A stretch of DNA of 64,000 nt, taken from Closterium sp. NIES-65 (Eukaryota; Streptophyta; Zygnematophyceae; Desmidiales; Closteriaceae). Every line of letters starts with the position of its first letter. The first letter of the stretch is position 1. Shown here in pieces: positions 11,519-23,072 of this stretch. The position numbers and the translations under genes were made by a program. Location: assembly GCA_948144175.1 (NCBI GenBank), contig CANXME010002517.1, positions 62,001 through 126,000 on the forward strand, read 5' to 3'. The notes below the pieces were generated by a model that worked only from the letters and a program-made list of their open reading frames with translations, had not been told where the DNA came from and did no database searches.

Positions 11519-12977
11519 TGCTTGTCCGGTTCGACCGTTTTGTTACTCCGTTCGACTGTGGGGTATAAGCTGTAGTCAGATCCTTCTGGATTCCCTGCTT
11601 ATTGAGCCATGCCGTCATCTCAGCTCCAAGAAAGTTACCACCCTGATCTGTCCGAATCCGCTTCACTAGACACTGCGCCTGCTTCTCCACAAACAGCAGC
11701 CATCATTCCGTATCGTGGAGGCGGCGTGGTCCTTCTGCTTCAGCAGATACGCCCATATGAGTCTACTCCAATCATCCACAATCGTGGGAAAGTACCGATC
11801 CCCCTAGTCCCCCTGAACCGGCAGAGGCCCCACCAAGTCCATGTGGACCAGCTCTTAAAGCTTTTTCCTCCTGCCAGCCACACTATGGGCGGGGAAACTG
11901 GTGAATTTGGATAGCAAGCAGATTTCACAGTTACCATTAGGGGACAGGCTGTTTAGCTTCAGACCCTTGACGTCCCCATCCTTCTCCAGCTGCTTCAGCA
12001 AAGGCATTGCTACATGCCCCAAGCGTCGGTCAGCCATTGCCAATCGGTTCTCCCAGATCTGGCCGACATTTTTACATCATCCCTTTGGGATGCAGAACCC
12101 TCTCTAGCTTGTCCCCAACTATGCCACGCCAATGCCGGCAGCTGCCACATGGATCTGTACACATTCTTACCCTCATGCAGATCCCAAAAGCACCAAATTG
12201 CCCAACTGCCCCTTGTAATTGCATGCCCCATCCGTACTAGTGATGACCCCAGCGTTGGCAAGCTTACAGAGGGAAATGAGATTCGCCTTGAGGCCGGGGA
12301 CAAGCAAAACGTCGTACGCTTGCCATCCTCTCCCTAAAATGCAGCTCGTCTTGCACTAGACACTCTCAATGTGTGTCGAGAGGCAGAGCACACCTCATAG
12401 ATTGGTGCAGCGCGTACGTCGTCCAGCAGGTCCTTGCGCGGCGTCATCATTCACGCGGTGCCCGTGTCCAACACTCTAAAGTCCAGGGGGTGCAGCTCTG
12501 CTCCAACCTTGGCAGAACCATTTCCTTGTCTCCAACATGAAAGAACTGGCCCGCGGCGCGCTCCTTTGTCTTCTCAGCACCGCTGTTGCCTTTCGGGTTG
12601 TTGTCGGACGAATCAGCGACCATGTTCGCGCCATTTTTCTGGTTCCTCCGCGCGCCACCATCCTAGTGACGATTCTGGGGGATCCAACCTTCTGGATCCT
12701 TATTCTTAAAATACCAGCAATTCCCTTTCATTTTGCCACCAGCACCCGATCTGCCCCCACGTCCACATTTCGCATCGCGACCCAACCGTTACCTCCTTCT
12801 TGGTCATTGGATTCGTCGTTCTTCTTTGCACCACGCCCAGCACCACCGAAGCCACGTTCTTTGTCACGTTTGCATCCTTGCATTTATAGCCGCTGCTGCC
12901 TTCGAGTGTTAACGAGCTCTGGTTCAGCGCTCAATCCGCTTGTGAATTGAAACGACGATTCGGGCAGCAGCGAGAGA
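11519..12977 (-). pseudogene. Old CopA integrase-to-gag relic
   Basis: A minus-strand stretch aligns along its length with A2 from the integrase core back into gag, but has many stops and indels. Recognisable pieces, in coding order from right to left, are the gag basic region, a damaged zinc-knuckle region near 12700-12740, the protease region near 12400-12480, the pre-integrase HHCC region near 11900-12050, and the integrase box TDQGGNFLGAEM with YTPQSNGV near 11560-11670. The gag N terminus, reverse transcriptase and RNase H are absent. Divergence is much higher than between A1-A7, so this is an older copy or a separate subfamily. It is bounded on both sides by plus-oriented LTR pieces. 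Confidence 0.85.
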
Positions 12978-13297
12978 TGTTGAAGGTTGAATGTTGTTTG
13001 TCTGTATCTCCTTGCTACAGGGCTAGGAGAAAACAGCGGAACCAGCATTTGGCTGGTTGGGCAAAGACAAAACAGGTTCTGTTTTTAGGACCTGAACCTG
13101 GTTGTTGTTTTCCCAGGTTGAAAAAAGGTTGTTTACCAACATATCACCTGCTGTTGTCCAGCCAGGGTGGTTCTGTTGCTTGGAATGATTTTGGATCATC
13201 CCTGGTCGTTCCCAGGTTGATTTCCAAGGTCTCTGCTAGCTCTAGCTATTTATTCCTTCCCTGTTTGTACTCTGGATTTAGTCAAATTAATTCAAAG
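12978..13297 (+). repeat. Diverged CopA LTR interior fragment
   Basis: Plus-oriented LTR interior from the block GAAGGTTGAATGTTG through the GCTATTTATTCC block to TCAAATTAATTCAAAG. Both ends are internal to the LTR, so it is a shard and not a terminus. Confidence 0.75.
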
Positions 13298-13304
13298 GTG
13301 TAAC

Positions 13305-13461
13305 TGAAAGCGCACATTGCGCGAGTACCTGCAAATGCATCAAACAAAAATTGCAAAAGCAAACAAACAAACGAATACACCATTCACACGCAAATGCATT
13401 CGCACATACATATTCGTACAAATAGACAGCAAGATGTCGTGCAAAGTGAATTTGCACCCAA
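13305..13461 (-). repeat. CopA LTR terminal shard
   Basis: Minus-oriented terminal part of the LTR, ending TTTGCACCCAA with the last CA missing, directly joined to the 37-bp satellite at 13462. Confidence 0.75.
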
Positions 13462-13934
13462 GAAGAGTAAGTGCAGTTACACATATGGTTGGTAATAAAT
13501 GTTAATGCGTTACTTACCTATATGGAGGGTACTAAGAGTAATTCAGTTACTTACCCATACGGATGGTACAAAGAATAAGTGAGTAACTGCACTTACTCTT
13601 AGTACCATCCATATTGGGAAGCAACGCACTTGCTCGTAGTACCAACAATATGAGTAAGTAACGCACTTACTCTAAGAACCAATCATAAGGGTAATTAACG
13701 CTCTTTGTCTTAGCCCTATCCATACAGATAAGTAGCGCACTTACTCTTAGTAACAACCATATAGGTAAGTAACTCACTTACCCCTAGTATTTATCCATAT
13801 GGGTATTAACCTTTTAGTACCAACCATATGGTAAGTAATGCAATTGCTCTTGGTACCAACCATATGAGTAATGCTTTCGTATATGGTTGGTAGTAAGAGT
13901 ACGTGCACTACATACTCATATGGTTGGTTCTAAG
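13462..13934. repeat. 37-bp satellite, left block, with an inverted segment
   Basis: A tandem array of a unit of about 37 bp containing CATATGGTTGGTACTAAG and AGTAAGTGCGTTACTTAC. Units run in plus orientation to about 13578, in the opposite orientation (CTTACTCTTAGTACCAACC) to about 13870, and then in plus orientation again. Units are diverged and vary by a few bases in length. A3 is inserted at its right edge, in a CTAAG of the unit. Confidence 0.85.
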
Positions 13935-15027
13935 TGTTGGTGTAAGGGCCTAATAGACTCAAGATATTAAGACTTTATCAAACTTAAAACCTCTCCTCGG
14001 GGTCACCTCCAAGGGTCCTTGGGTGCCTGGTACAAGACCAGCCCCTATCCTCGGGTCCGAGTTTGTAGAGAGAGGGATCAAGAGGGACTTAGTCAAAACA
14101 GCAAGAGTACCTTGAACGTTGCGCAGCGTATCGTGCAGACCGTCGATCGGATTAAGCTGAGAATTTCCTATATCGAAGCTCACTCTAAGAGCTTTCAAAT
14201 AAGCCAAGTTGCCTTGCGAAAAGTTCTGCCATTACGAAGTTATGGCTCGGACAGCGTTAGCCTAACGTTGGAGTGCTAGCGTACTAGCGTTGACTCAGGT
14301 AGCATTCCGCCGTCGCACCACGTAGAAAGGAAATTCCAGCAATGAAGGAATTTGCTTGAATCAATTTCACTATATCCAGGTACAAACAGAGAAGGAATAT
14401 ATAGTTCTAGCTAGCAAGGACCTTGGGAATAAACCTGGGAACAACCAAGGATGATCCCAAATAATTCCAAGCAACAGAACCAACCTGGCTGGACAAAACA
14501 GCAGGTGGTAGGTTGGTAAACAACCTCTGGTTCTGTTTTTCCAACCTGGGAAAACAACAACCAGGTTCAGGTCCTAAAAATAGAACCTGTTTTGTCTTTG
14601 CCCAACCAGCCAAATGCTGGTTCCGCTGGTTTCCCCTGGCCCTGTAGCATGCAGATACAGACAAACAACATCCAACCTTCACCTAAATTGTACCCCTATA
14701 GTGCCTGCCCTGCTACACTATAGTCAACCAAACAAAACAGTACAATTTCGAGTTGGATAGAACTGAATCTGCCCAATCAAGTAAGTTGAACCGCAAAGCT
14801 TCCACCTTGGGTTCCTTTGCGAGCTCGTCCTTTCTGCTTGTACTGTTCATAGCGCGTACAATGTTATGCCGAAGCGCACATTGTGCGAGTACCTGCAAAT
14901 GCTTCAAGCGAAAATTGCGAAAGCAAACAAACACACGAACATTCCATTCATACCCAAATGCATTCGCACACGCATACTCGTACAAACAGACGGCAGGATG
15001 TCGTGCATTGTGAATTTGCACCCAACA
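13935..15027 (-). repeat. 3' LTR of CopA A3
   Basis: Ends TGTTGGTG and CACCCAACA; abuts the polypurine tract complement at 15028-15038. Confidence 0.93.
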
Positions 15028-15038
15028 CACTCCCCCTC
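15028..15038 (-). other. Polypurine tract of A3
   Basis: CACTCCCCCTC directly abuts the 3' LTR of A3. Confidence 0.85.
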
Positions 15039-15069
15039 AGTCTGCCAGCTGCATCCCCATCATTCCATA

Positions 15070-18000
15070 CTAGTTCATGCTCATTCCACTCATGCGCACA
15101 CATCGCCGATGAGGCTCATCTGCAAGCCTCTTGGTGAGGAAGTCTGCTGGCTGCTGGTGAGTCTTGATGTAGATCGGATTCACCGTCCCCCTCTTCACCT
15201 TCTTACGCAACCAGTGCCACTTGATACGGATGTGCTTGTTCAGCCCATGAAGCACACCGTTCCTGGCCATCCCAAGAGCTCCTTTGCTATCACAAAACAG
15301 CGGCGTAGCAACCTTTTACTCCTGGCCAATCTCCTCTAACAGCCTCCTCAGCCAAATCACCTCCTTCACCCCTAGAACATCGCCATGTACTCTGATTCCA
15401 CAGAAGAGAGTGCTGTCTCCGTCTGCTTCTTTGACCTCCAACTAACAGGTCCTCCTTCAACTACGCAGATGTATCCTCCCACTGATGAGGAATCCTCCTT
15501 CTTAGAGGCCCACGTAGCATCGGTAAAGCAAGTGAGAAAGAGCTTGCCTTCTCCAAGCCTCTCCCCCTTCTCTTTCAGCACCTCAACTCCTTTCTGCTTC
15601 ACCTGTGCAGATGCGGAGTATTGAACTCCAATGCTTGGGTGAGAGTTCAGATACTTCACCATACGCTCAGCTGCATCCACCTGCTCCTCTGATGGATTCT
15701 GCACCACCCTAGCCAGCTGCCCAACCGAGAAAGAGATGTCGGGCCTCGTGTGAACTGCTGCATACAAGAGGCTGCCCACCAAGGACTGAAATTGCTGCTG
15801 CTCTTCGGCTTCAACCCCTTCATCCTCTGCCGCTTTCACAAGCTTGAATTCTGCTGGCAGGGGAGTTGCAACCTTGCGCTCATTCTCAATTCCGTACTTC
15901 TCCCCAACCTCCTTGATGAACTTCTCCTGGTGCAGCTTCAACCACCTGTGATCCAGATCCCTCTCCACGTGCATCCCGAGGTAGTACTTTACCTCCCCAA
16001 GATTCTTGCACTTGAAGTTCTCCATCAGCTGCTGCTGCACCTTCTGGATCTCCTTCATGCTGCTGCTAAAGAGAAGAATGTCGTCCACATAGACCAGAAA
16101 CAGCACCAGCTTCTCCCCCTCCCCCTTGAGAAAGAGGCTCTCATCACAGCTGCTGGTCCTGAATCCCATCTCCTCTAAAACAGCTGCCAACTTCTGGTAC
16201 CAGCAACGTGGCGCCTGCTTCAAGCCGTAGATAGACTTTTTCAGCTTGCACACCCTGCCTGTACCATCCTCATACCCAGGTGGCTGCGTCATGTACACAT
16301 CCTCCTCAAAAATCCCATTGAGGAATGCCGTTGATATATTCATCTGAATGATGAATTTCCCACCAACGGTTGCATCTGCCAACAAGACACGGAGAGTAGG
16401 GGGTTTGGCAGTGGGAGCAAAGATCTCATTGAAGTCCCGCTTCTCCTTCTGCATAAACCCCTTAGCCACCAGCCTACTCTTGTAGATGGTGACCTGTCCC
16501 TTGTCATCGGTCTTGATCCTTAGCACCCATTTGCACTGTACAGCTTTCTTCCCCTCAGGCAGCACCACCAGCTAATGCCTCCTCCATGCTAGCTGGTTCC
16601 TCTGGTGCAGGGGCAAGAAAACAGTAGGCAGGTTCATCCTCCTCATCCGAATCATAGCCATGCGGAAGAATCAGCAATGCCTCCTCAGTCCCAAGTTGCT
16701 GCTCCGCTACATCAGCTCCTGCAGTCAGCTTCTTAGTAGCCATACGGGTACGTCCTGGCCTGGAGACGGGTGTTTCCCATCCCCTCATAACAACACCCTT
16801 CGGCTTCTTAGTTTTTCCCTGCTGCTGCTCTCCTCCCTCGGATCCAGCAGCTCCACTGGTGCTATCGCTAGTCTCCACACCATCACCTCTACCAGCAGGT
16901 GCCTCCTGCACCTTCTCTCTATCACCACCCTGTGCAGCTGCCTCTTCTCCCTCCTCCCACACACTAGGAGTCAGGTCCAGCTGCATGGTGATCTGCTCCA
17001 TCTGCTGGGACACCCTGGCCTCTGGCTGTTTCTCCCAGCTCCCATACATCATGCCCTCAAGAAACTTCACATCCCTGCTGTCAAACAACACACCTTTGGA
17101 AGGTTCCCACAGCAGCCATTCCTTGCTCTCAGCAGCCAGCCCCAAATGCACACACCAGATTGCACTCGCCCCCAACTTACTGCGGTAGGTCTTGGGGACG
17201 TGGGCGACTGCCATGCAACCGAACACCCTCAGCATGTCCACCGGCGGCTTCCTCCCAAGCCACCTCTCCAACGGCACCCACGAGTCATCCCCAACCTTGG
17301 TGAATACCCTGTTCCTAGCGACGGTAGCGTGCCGAACAGCATGGGGCCACATCAAGTTGCCCAGCCCAGATTCTATGAGCAGCGCCCTAGCTGTCTCCAG
17401 AATTGTCCGGTTCGCCCGTTCTGCTACACCGTTGGACTGTGGGGTGTAAGCCGTGGTCAGCTCCCTCTGGATGCCCTGCCTCTTGAGCCAGGCCGTCATC
17501 TCAGTTCCAAGGAACTCACCACCCCGATCTGTCCTAATCCCCTTCACCACACACTCCGTTTGCTTCTCTACGAACGGCAGCCAATCGTCCCGAATCGTGG
17601 AGGCGGCGTGATCTTTCTGCTTCAGCGGATACGCCCACATTAGCCTGCTCCAGTCATCCACTATGGTTAGGAAGTACCGCTCCTCCTTGTGCCCTTGCAC
17701 CAGCAGCGGCCCCACCAAGTCCATGTGGACCAGCTCCAACGGCTTTTTGCTCCTGCCAGCCACACTATGGAAGGGGAAACGGGTGAACTTTGAAAGGAGG
17801 CAAATTTCACAGTTATCATCTGGTGGTTGTCCGTTCAGCTTCAAGCCCTTAACGGCTCCATCCTTCTCCAACTGCTTCAACTAGGGCATTGCCACATGCC
17901 CCAAGCGTCGATGTGCCGTTGCCCAATCCGTCTCCCCAGATCTGGCCGATACTTTCACACCAACCCCTCCCACGGCGTTGCACTCCCCGTGGGATGCGGA

Positions 18001-19556
18001 CCCCTCTCCAGCCTGCCCCCCACCGTGCCACGCCAACGCCGGCAGCTGTACACGTCCGTACTCTCGTGCAGATCCCAAAGCACCCGATTGCCCAGCTGCC
18101 TCTTGTAAGTGCGTGCCCCATACGTGCTAGTGCTCACCCCAGACTTGCCAAGCTTACGGAGGGAGATGAGGTTGGCCTTGAGTTCAGGAACGAGGAGAAC
18201 GTCGTGCAGCACCACCGGCTTGCCATCCGCTCCCTTAAACGCAGCTCGTCCCGCACTAGCCACCTTCAGCGCGTGTCCAGAGGCGGAGCACACCTCATTC
18301 ATCGGTGCAGCGCGTACGTCGTCCAGCAGATCCTTGCGCGGCGTCATTGTCCAAGCAGCGCCTGTGTCCAACACCCAATAGTCCAGGGGGTGCAGCTCTG
18401 CTCCAACCTTAGAAGATGCGTCTCCTTGCTCCCCCTTGTCTCCCATATGGAAGAATTGGCCCGCAGTGCGCTCCTTCTTCTCCGCACCGCCGTTGCCCTT
18501 CGAGTTGTTGTCGAACGAATCAGCGACCATGTTGGCGCCGTTTTTCTGGTTCCTCCGCGCACCGCCATCCTGGTGACGATTCTGGGGGGTCCATCCATCG
18601 GGTTTCTTATAGCACAAAAACCAGGGGTGCCCTTCCTTCTCACAATACCAGCAACTCCCTTTCATTTTGCCACCAGCACCCGACTTGCTCCCACGTCCAG
18701 ATTTCGCACCGCGACCCCAACCGGTACCTCCTTGTTGGTCGTTGGAGTTGTTGTCCTTCTTTGCACCGTGTCCAGCACCATCGAAGCCACGTCCTCTGCC
18801 ACGTCGGCTTCCTTGCATCCCATAGCCGCTGCTGTCATCATCTCCACCCCTCAGTTGGCGGCGACGGAAGTCCTCCTCTAGAATCTTTGTCCGCACCCAC
18901 TCGAGTGTCCACGAGCTCTGGTTCTGCGGCAGGCTCAATCCGCTCGTGAATTGAAGCCACGACTCCGGCAGCAGCGAGAGCATCTTCAGGCACTTGGTCT
19001 GCTCCACGTAGGTAATTCCCGCGGTCACCTGCTTCGCGTAGAGATCACGCATCTTGTCCAGGATGGGTTGTACCGGCTCTCCCTCGCTTAGGCGCAACGC
19101 GGACAGCTCCCTCAACAGCATCAATGTTGCAACAACGGAGGTCGGGGCGTGCAGCTCCTTCAACACGGTCCACGCCTTCGGACCGCACTCAACCTCCGGC
19201 AGCAGGGGCATGACGTGGTGACGCTGGTTCAGCTCCAAACTCTGCGACATCATATAGTAGCCAGCCGAGGCGCGCTCGTCCCAATCTTCCTGAAGGGCGG
19301 GGTCACTCGGTCTAGGCTCCTCCCCAATTATTAGTTTCAGCAAACCGATCTGACGGAAATAAAGTTGCATTTTCCAGGCCCAATCATCATAGCCCTCACC
19401 ATTGAACTTCTCGAGTGTGAAGTTTTTCAGCACCTCCTTGACCAGCGAGCCCTGGCTTGTTCGCGCTCCCCTTGGCGCAGAAACGCCAGAATCTTGGCTG
19501 CCGCTACGATCTTGGGCTGAAGATTCACCAGCTACCGCCGAGGTGTTCCCCACCAT
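15070..19556 (-). pseudogene. CopA A3 gag-pol, multiply broken
   Basis: Copia polyprotein gene from the ATG at 19556 (MVGNTSAVAG). Gag, the CCHC knuckle and the protease DTGA are open for over 500 codons. A 13-bp deletion near 18048 then shifts the frame. A TAG near 17880 cuts the pre-integrase segment (MP followed by stop). A 77-bp deletion near 16571, between CCAGCT direct repeats, removes the integrase-RT linker and shifts the frame again. Near 15317 a Gln codon has become TAA, and near 15372 a small deletion hits RNase H. As in A2, the RT motif reads MNISTAFLNG (codon 16338-16340), so the first catalytic Asp is missing; YVDD is intact. It shares ERMVKYLNS and WASKKEDS with A2, so these two are sister copies. 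Confidence 0.92.
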
Positions 19557-19587
19557 AGCTACCTATAAGGAGGATCACTTTAACGTA

Positions 19588-19599
19588 GCTCTGATACCA
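19588..19599 (-). other. Primer-binding site of A3
   Basis: GCTCTGATACCA, three bases inside the LTR at 19603. Confidence 0.85.
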
Positions 19600-19602
19600 G
19601 CT

Positions 19603-20695
19603 TGTTGGTGTAAGGGCCTAATAGACTCAAGCTTTTAAGACTTTTTCAAACTTAAAACCTCTCCTAGGGGTCACCTCCAAGGGTCCTTGGGTGCCTGGTA
19701 CAAGACCAGCTCCAATCCTCGGGTCCGAGTTTGTAGAGAGAGGGATCAAGAGGGACTTAGTCAAAACAGCAAGAGTACCTTGAACGTTGCGCAGCGTATC
19801 GTGCAGACCGTCGATCGGATTAAGCTGAGAATTTCCTATATCAAAGCTCACTCTAAGAGCTTTAAAATAAGCCAAGTTGCCTCGCGAAAAGTTTTGCCAT
19901 TACGAAGTTATGGCTCGGACAGCGTTAGCCTAGCGTTGGAGTGCTAGCGTACTAGCGTTGACTTGGGTAGCATTCCGCCGTCGCACCACGTAGAAAGGAA
20001 ATTCCAGCAATGAAGGAATTCGCTTGAATCAATTTCACTATATCCAGGTACAAACAGAGAAGGAATAAATAGTTCTAGCTAGCAAGGACCTTGGGAATAA
20101 ACCTGGGAACAACCAAGGATGATCCCAAATAATTCCAAGCAACAGAACCAACCTGGCTGGACAAAACAGCAGGTGGTAGGTTGGTAAACAACCTCTGGTT
20201 CTGTTTTTCCAACCTGGGAAAACAACAACCAGGTTTAGGTCCTAAAAATAGAACCTGTTTTGTCTTTGCCCAACCAGCCAAATGCTGGTTCCGCTGGTTT
20301 CCCCTGGCCCTGTAGCATGCAGATACAGACAAACAACATCCAACCTTCACCTAAATTGTACCCCTATAGTGCCTGCCCTGCTACACTATAGTCAACCAAA
20401 CAAAACAGTACAATTTCGAGTTGGATAGAACTGAATCTGCGCAATCAAGTAAGTTGAACCGCAAAGCTTCCACCTTGGGTTCCTTTGCGAGCTCGTCCTT
20501 TCTGCTTGTACTGTTCATAGCGCGTACAATGTTATGCCGAAGCGCACATTGTGCGAGTACCTGCAAATGTTTCAAGCGAAAATTGCGAAAGCAAACAAAC
20601 ACACGAACATTCCATTCATACCCAAATGCATTCGCACACGCATACTCGTACAAACAGACGGCAGGATGTCGTGCATTATGAATTTGCACCCAACA
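19603..20695 (-). repeat. 5' LTR of CopA A3
   Basis: Complete LTR of the same length as its partner at 13935-15027. It is followed by the CTAAG duplication and satellite DNA. Confidence 0.93.
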
Positions 20696-21218
20696 CTAAG
20701 AAACAATGCGTTACTTACCAATATGGATGGTACTTAGGGTAACTGGGTTATTTATCCCTATGGTTGGTACTAAGCGTGAGTGCGTTACTTACTCATATGG
20801 TTAGTAGTAAAGGACAGTGTGTAAGTTACATATATGGTTGGTACGAAGAGTAAATGCGTTACTTACGTAACTTACGTATACGGATGGTACTAAGAGTAAG
20901 TGCATATGGACGGTAGAAAAAGTAAGTGCTTTACTTACCGATATAAATGGTACAAAAATAGGTGCGTTACTTTTTTATATGGTTGGTACTAAAAGAAAGT
21001 GGGTAATTTAACCATAGATTTCGTAATACGAGTACGTGTTTTACTTACCTATATAGATGATACAAGAAGTAGGTGCGTTACTCACACATATGGTTGATAC
21101 TAATCGCAAGTACGCTACTACCCATAGGAATAGTATTAAGCGTAAGTACGTTACTTATTCATATGGTACTAAGAGCAAGTGCATTACTTATCTATATTGC
21201 GTTACTTCTTCTTAACTA
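20696..21218 (+). repeat. 37-bp satellite, middle block
   Basis: Continuation of the array split by A3: about 14 diverged units with ATGGTTGGTACTAAG and GTGCGTTACTTAC, all in plus orientation as far as I can read. It stops where an old CopA LTR piece begins. Confidence 0.85.
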
Positions 21219-21945
21219 GTTTGTATCTGCATGCTACAGGGCCACGGGAAACAAGCAGAACCAGAATTTGGCTGGTTGGGCAAGGACAAAACAGGTTATG
21301 ATTTTAGGACCTGAACTTGGTTGTTCTTTTCCCAGGTTGGAAAAACAGAAGCATAGGTTGTTTACCAACCTACCACCTACTAGTTTGTCCAGGCAGGTTG
21401 GTTCTGTTGCTTGGAATTATTTGGGATCATCCCTGGTTGTTCCCAGGTTGATTCCTAAGGTCGTTGTTAGCTAAAACCATTTATTCCTTCTCTGTTTGTT
21501 CGTGGATATAGTCAAACTGATTCAAGAGAATTCCTTGATGGAATTTTGTTTCAGCGCGATTCGATAGCGGAATGCTACCCGAGTCAACGCTAGTACGCTA
21601 GCACTGCAACGCTAGGCAAACGCTGTCCGGGCCATAACCCCGTAATGGCAGAACGTTTCGTGAGGCAACTCGGCTCATTTTAGAGCTCTTGGAGCGAGCT
21701 TTGATATACTAGGTAATTCTCAGCTTAACCCGATCGACGGTCTGCACGATACACTGCGCGATGTTCAAGGTACTCTTGCAGTTTCGGCTAAGTCATTCTT
21801 GATCCCTCTCTCTACAAACTCGGACCCGAGGATACGGGCTGGGCTTGTACCAGGCACCCAAAGACCCTTGGAGGTGAGTTCGAGGAGATGTTTTACGTTT
21901 AATTAAGTCTTTATAACCTGAATATATTAGGCCCTTACACCAATA
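21219..21945 (+). repeat. Old CopA 5' LTR, left-truncated
   Basis: Plus-oriented LTR from GTTTGTATCTGCATGCTAC to the terminus CCCTTACACCAATA, where young copies read CCAACA. The first ~365 bp are missing. It carries the older-subfamily variants also seen at 11392-11518. Confidence 0.85.
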
Positions 21946-21948
21946 AGC

Positions 21949-21960
21949 TGGTATCAAACT
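21949..21960 (+). other. Degenerate primer-binding site
   Basis: TGGTATCAAACT sits where other copies have TGGTATCAGAGC, three bases after the LTR end. Confidence 0.7.
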
Positions 21961-21990
21961 GCGTTATAGTGATCCTTCTTATAGGTAGAT

Positions 21991-22078
21991 ATGGCGGGCA
22001 GTCACTCCGCAGAGGCTGGAGAATCTTAGGCCCAAGATTGGAGCGGCAGCTAAGATTCTGGTGTTTCGGCTCCAAGGG
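21991..22078 (+). pseudogene. Old CopA gag 5' end
   Basis: About 29 codons align with the start of CopA gag (MAGSHSAEAGES), from the ATG after the degenerate PBS. In-frame stops interrupt it within the first 20 codons. It ends in the block CGGCTCCAAGGG, where satellite resumes. This is the truncated left end of an element whose body is gone. It is too short and broken to encode anything. Confidence 0.8.
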
Positions 22079-22931
22079 TACTAAGAGTAAGGGCTGGTCT
22101 TGGTACTAAGGGTAAGTGCCTTACTTACCCATATGGTTGGTACTAAGGGTAAGTGTGTTACTTATCCATATGCATAGTACTAAGAATAAGTGCGCTAAAG
22201 CCCATATGGTTGGTTTGTAGAGTAAGTGCGTTACATACTTTCGGGATGGTACTAAGAATAAATGCGATTCTTATATAATTGGATGGTACAAAAAGTATCT
22301 GCTTTACTTACTCATATAGATGGTACTAACGGTAGATGTGTTATTTACCCAAATCGTTGGTACTAAGAAATAGTTACTGTATCATACGGTTGGTACTAGG
22401 AGCAAGTGCAATACTTACACATATGATTGGTACTATGAGAAAGTGAGTTACTAATCCATATGGATAGTATTAAAGGTAGGTGCGTTCCCTACCCATACTG
22501 GTGGTACTAACAATAAGTGCGTTATTTACGCATATGATTGGTACTTACAAATGATGATAGTATCAGCAATTGCGTTACCAACACATATATATGGTACTAT
22601 GGAGTGCGTTACTTACTCATATGGTTGGTACTAAGAAGGCGTACGTGACTTAACCATATGGTTGGTACTAAGAAGAAGTGGGATACTTACTCATATAGTT
22701 TGTACTAAAAAGAAATGCATTACCTACCCATATTGATGGTACAAAGAATAGGTGCGTTCTTTAAATAGTTGGTACTAATAGAAAGTGTGTTACTTACCAT
22801 ATGGATGGTACTAATTGTAAGTCGGTTACTCATACTTATGATCAGTACTAAGAGCAACTGCGCTAGTCACCCGTATGATTGGCACTAACATAAAGTGCGT
22901 TACTTACCCATATGGTTGATACAAATTGTAA
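22079..22931 (+). repeat. 37-bp satellite, right block
   Basis: About 23 units, diverged, mostly plus orientation, with recurrent CATATGGTTGGTACTAAG and TGCGTTACTTACCCATA. With the other two blocks this was probably one array of about 1.8 kb before the CopA insertions. Confidence 0.85.
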
Positions 22932-23072
22932 GTTCACCTTCCACACCTCCAGTAACAGCGTCTCGTAGAAAATGACCTCGAACGACATGACCACCTAGTT
23001 GTAGTCCAAGTCAAGTATCTTCCAGCCCTTGCTCTCCGGTGACACACCGAGATGACGCCCCCACCTGGCCTT
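22932..23072 (-). pseudogene. CopB integrase C-terminal fragment
   Basis: Minus-strand translation gives HLGVSPESKGWKILDLDYN, a stop, then VVMSFEVIFYET and LEVWKV. This is the conserved segment just after the integrase core of copia elements (the LGY.. SKGYRVYDL region), but it is clearly not CopA, whose equivalent reads HLGLAAESKGWLLWEP. A closely related segment lies at about 59160-59290. It is a shard of a second copia family, bounded by satellite on the left and a CopA LTR on the right. One internal stop is visible. Confidence 0.8.

Larger units (their letters stand above)
13935..20695 (-). mobile_element. CopA A3, full-length with CTAAG target duplication
   Basis: Complete 6,761-bp copia element: LTR 13935-15027, internal region, LTR 19603-20695. 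The 5-bp duplication CTAAG lies at 13930-13934 and 20696-20700, and satellite continues on both sides. By eye the two LTRs differ at roughly 20 of 1,093 positions, so the insertion is fairly young. Both LTRs carry the private block GTGCATTGTG/GTGCATTATG near the terminus. Confidence 0.95.

Noticed and set aside
14407-14682. 91-codon ORF found in nearly every CopA LTR (MKVGCCLSVSACYRARGN...)
   Set aside because: It begins with GTG, not ATG, lies across the motif-rich LTR interior, and is open simply because the LTR copies are recent. Older LTR copies do not clearly preserve it.
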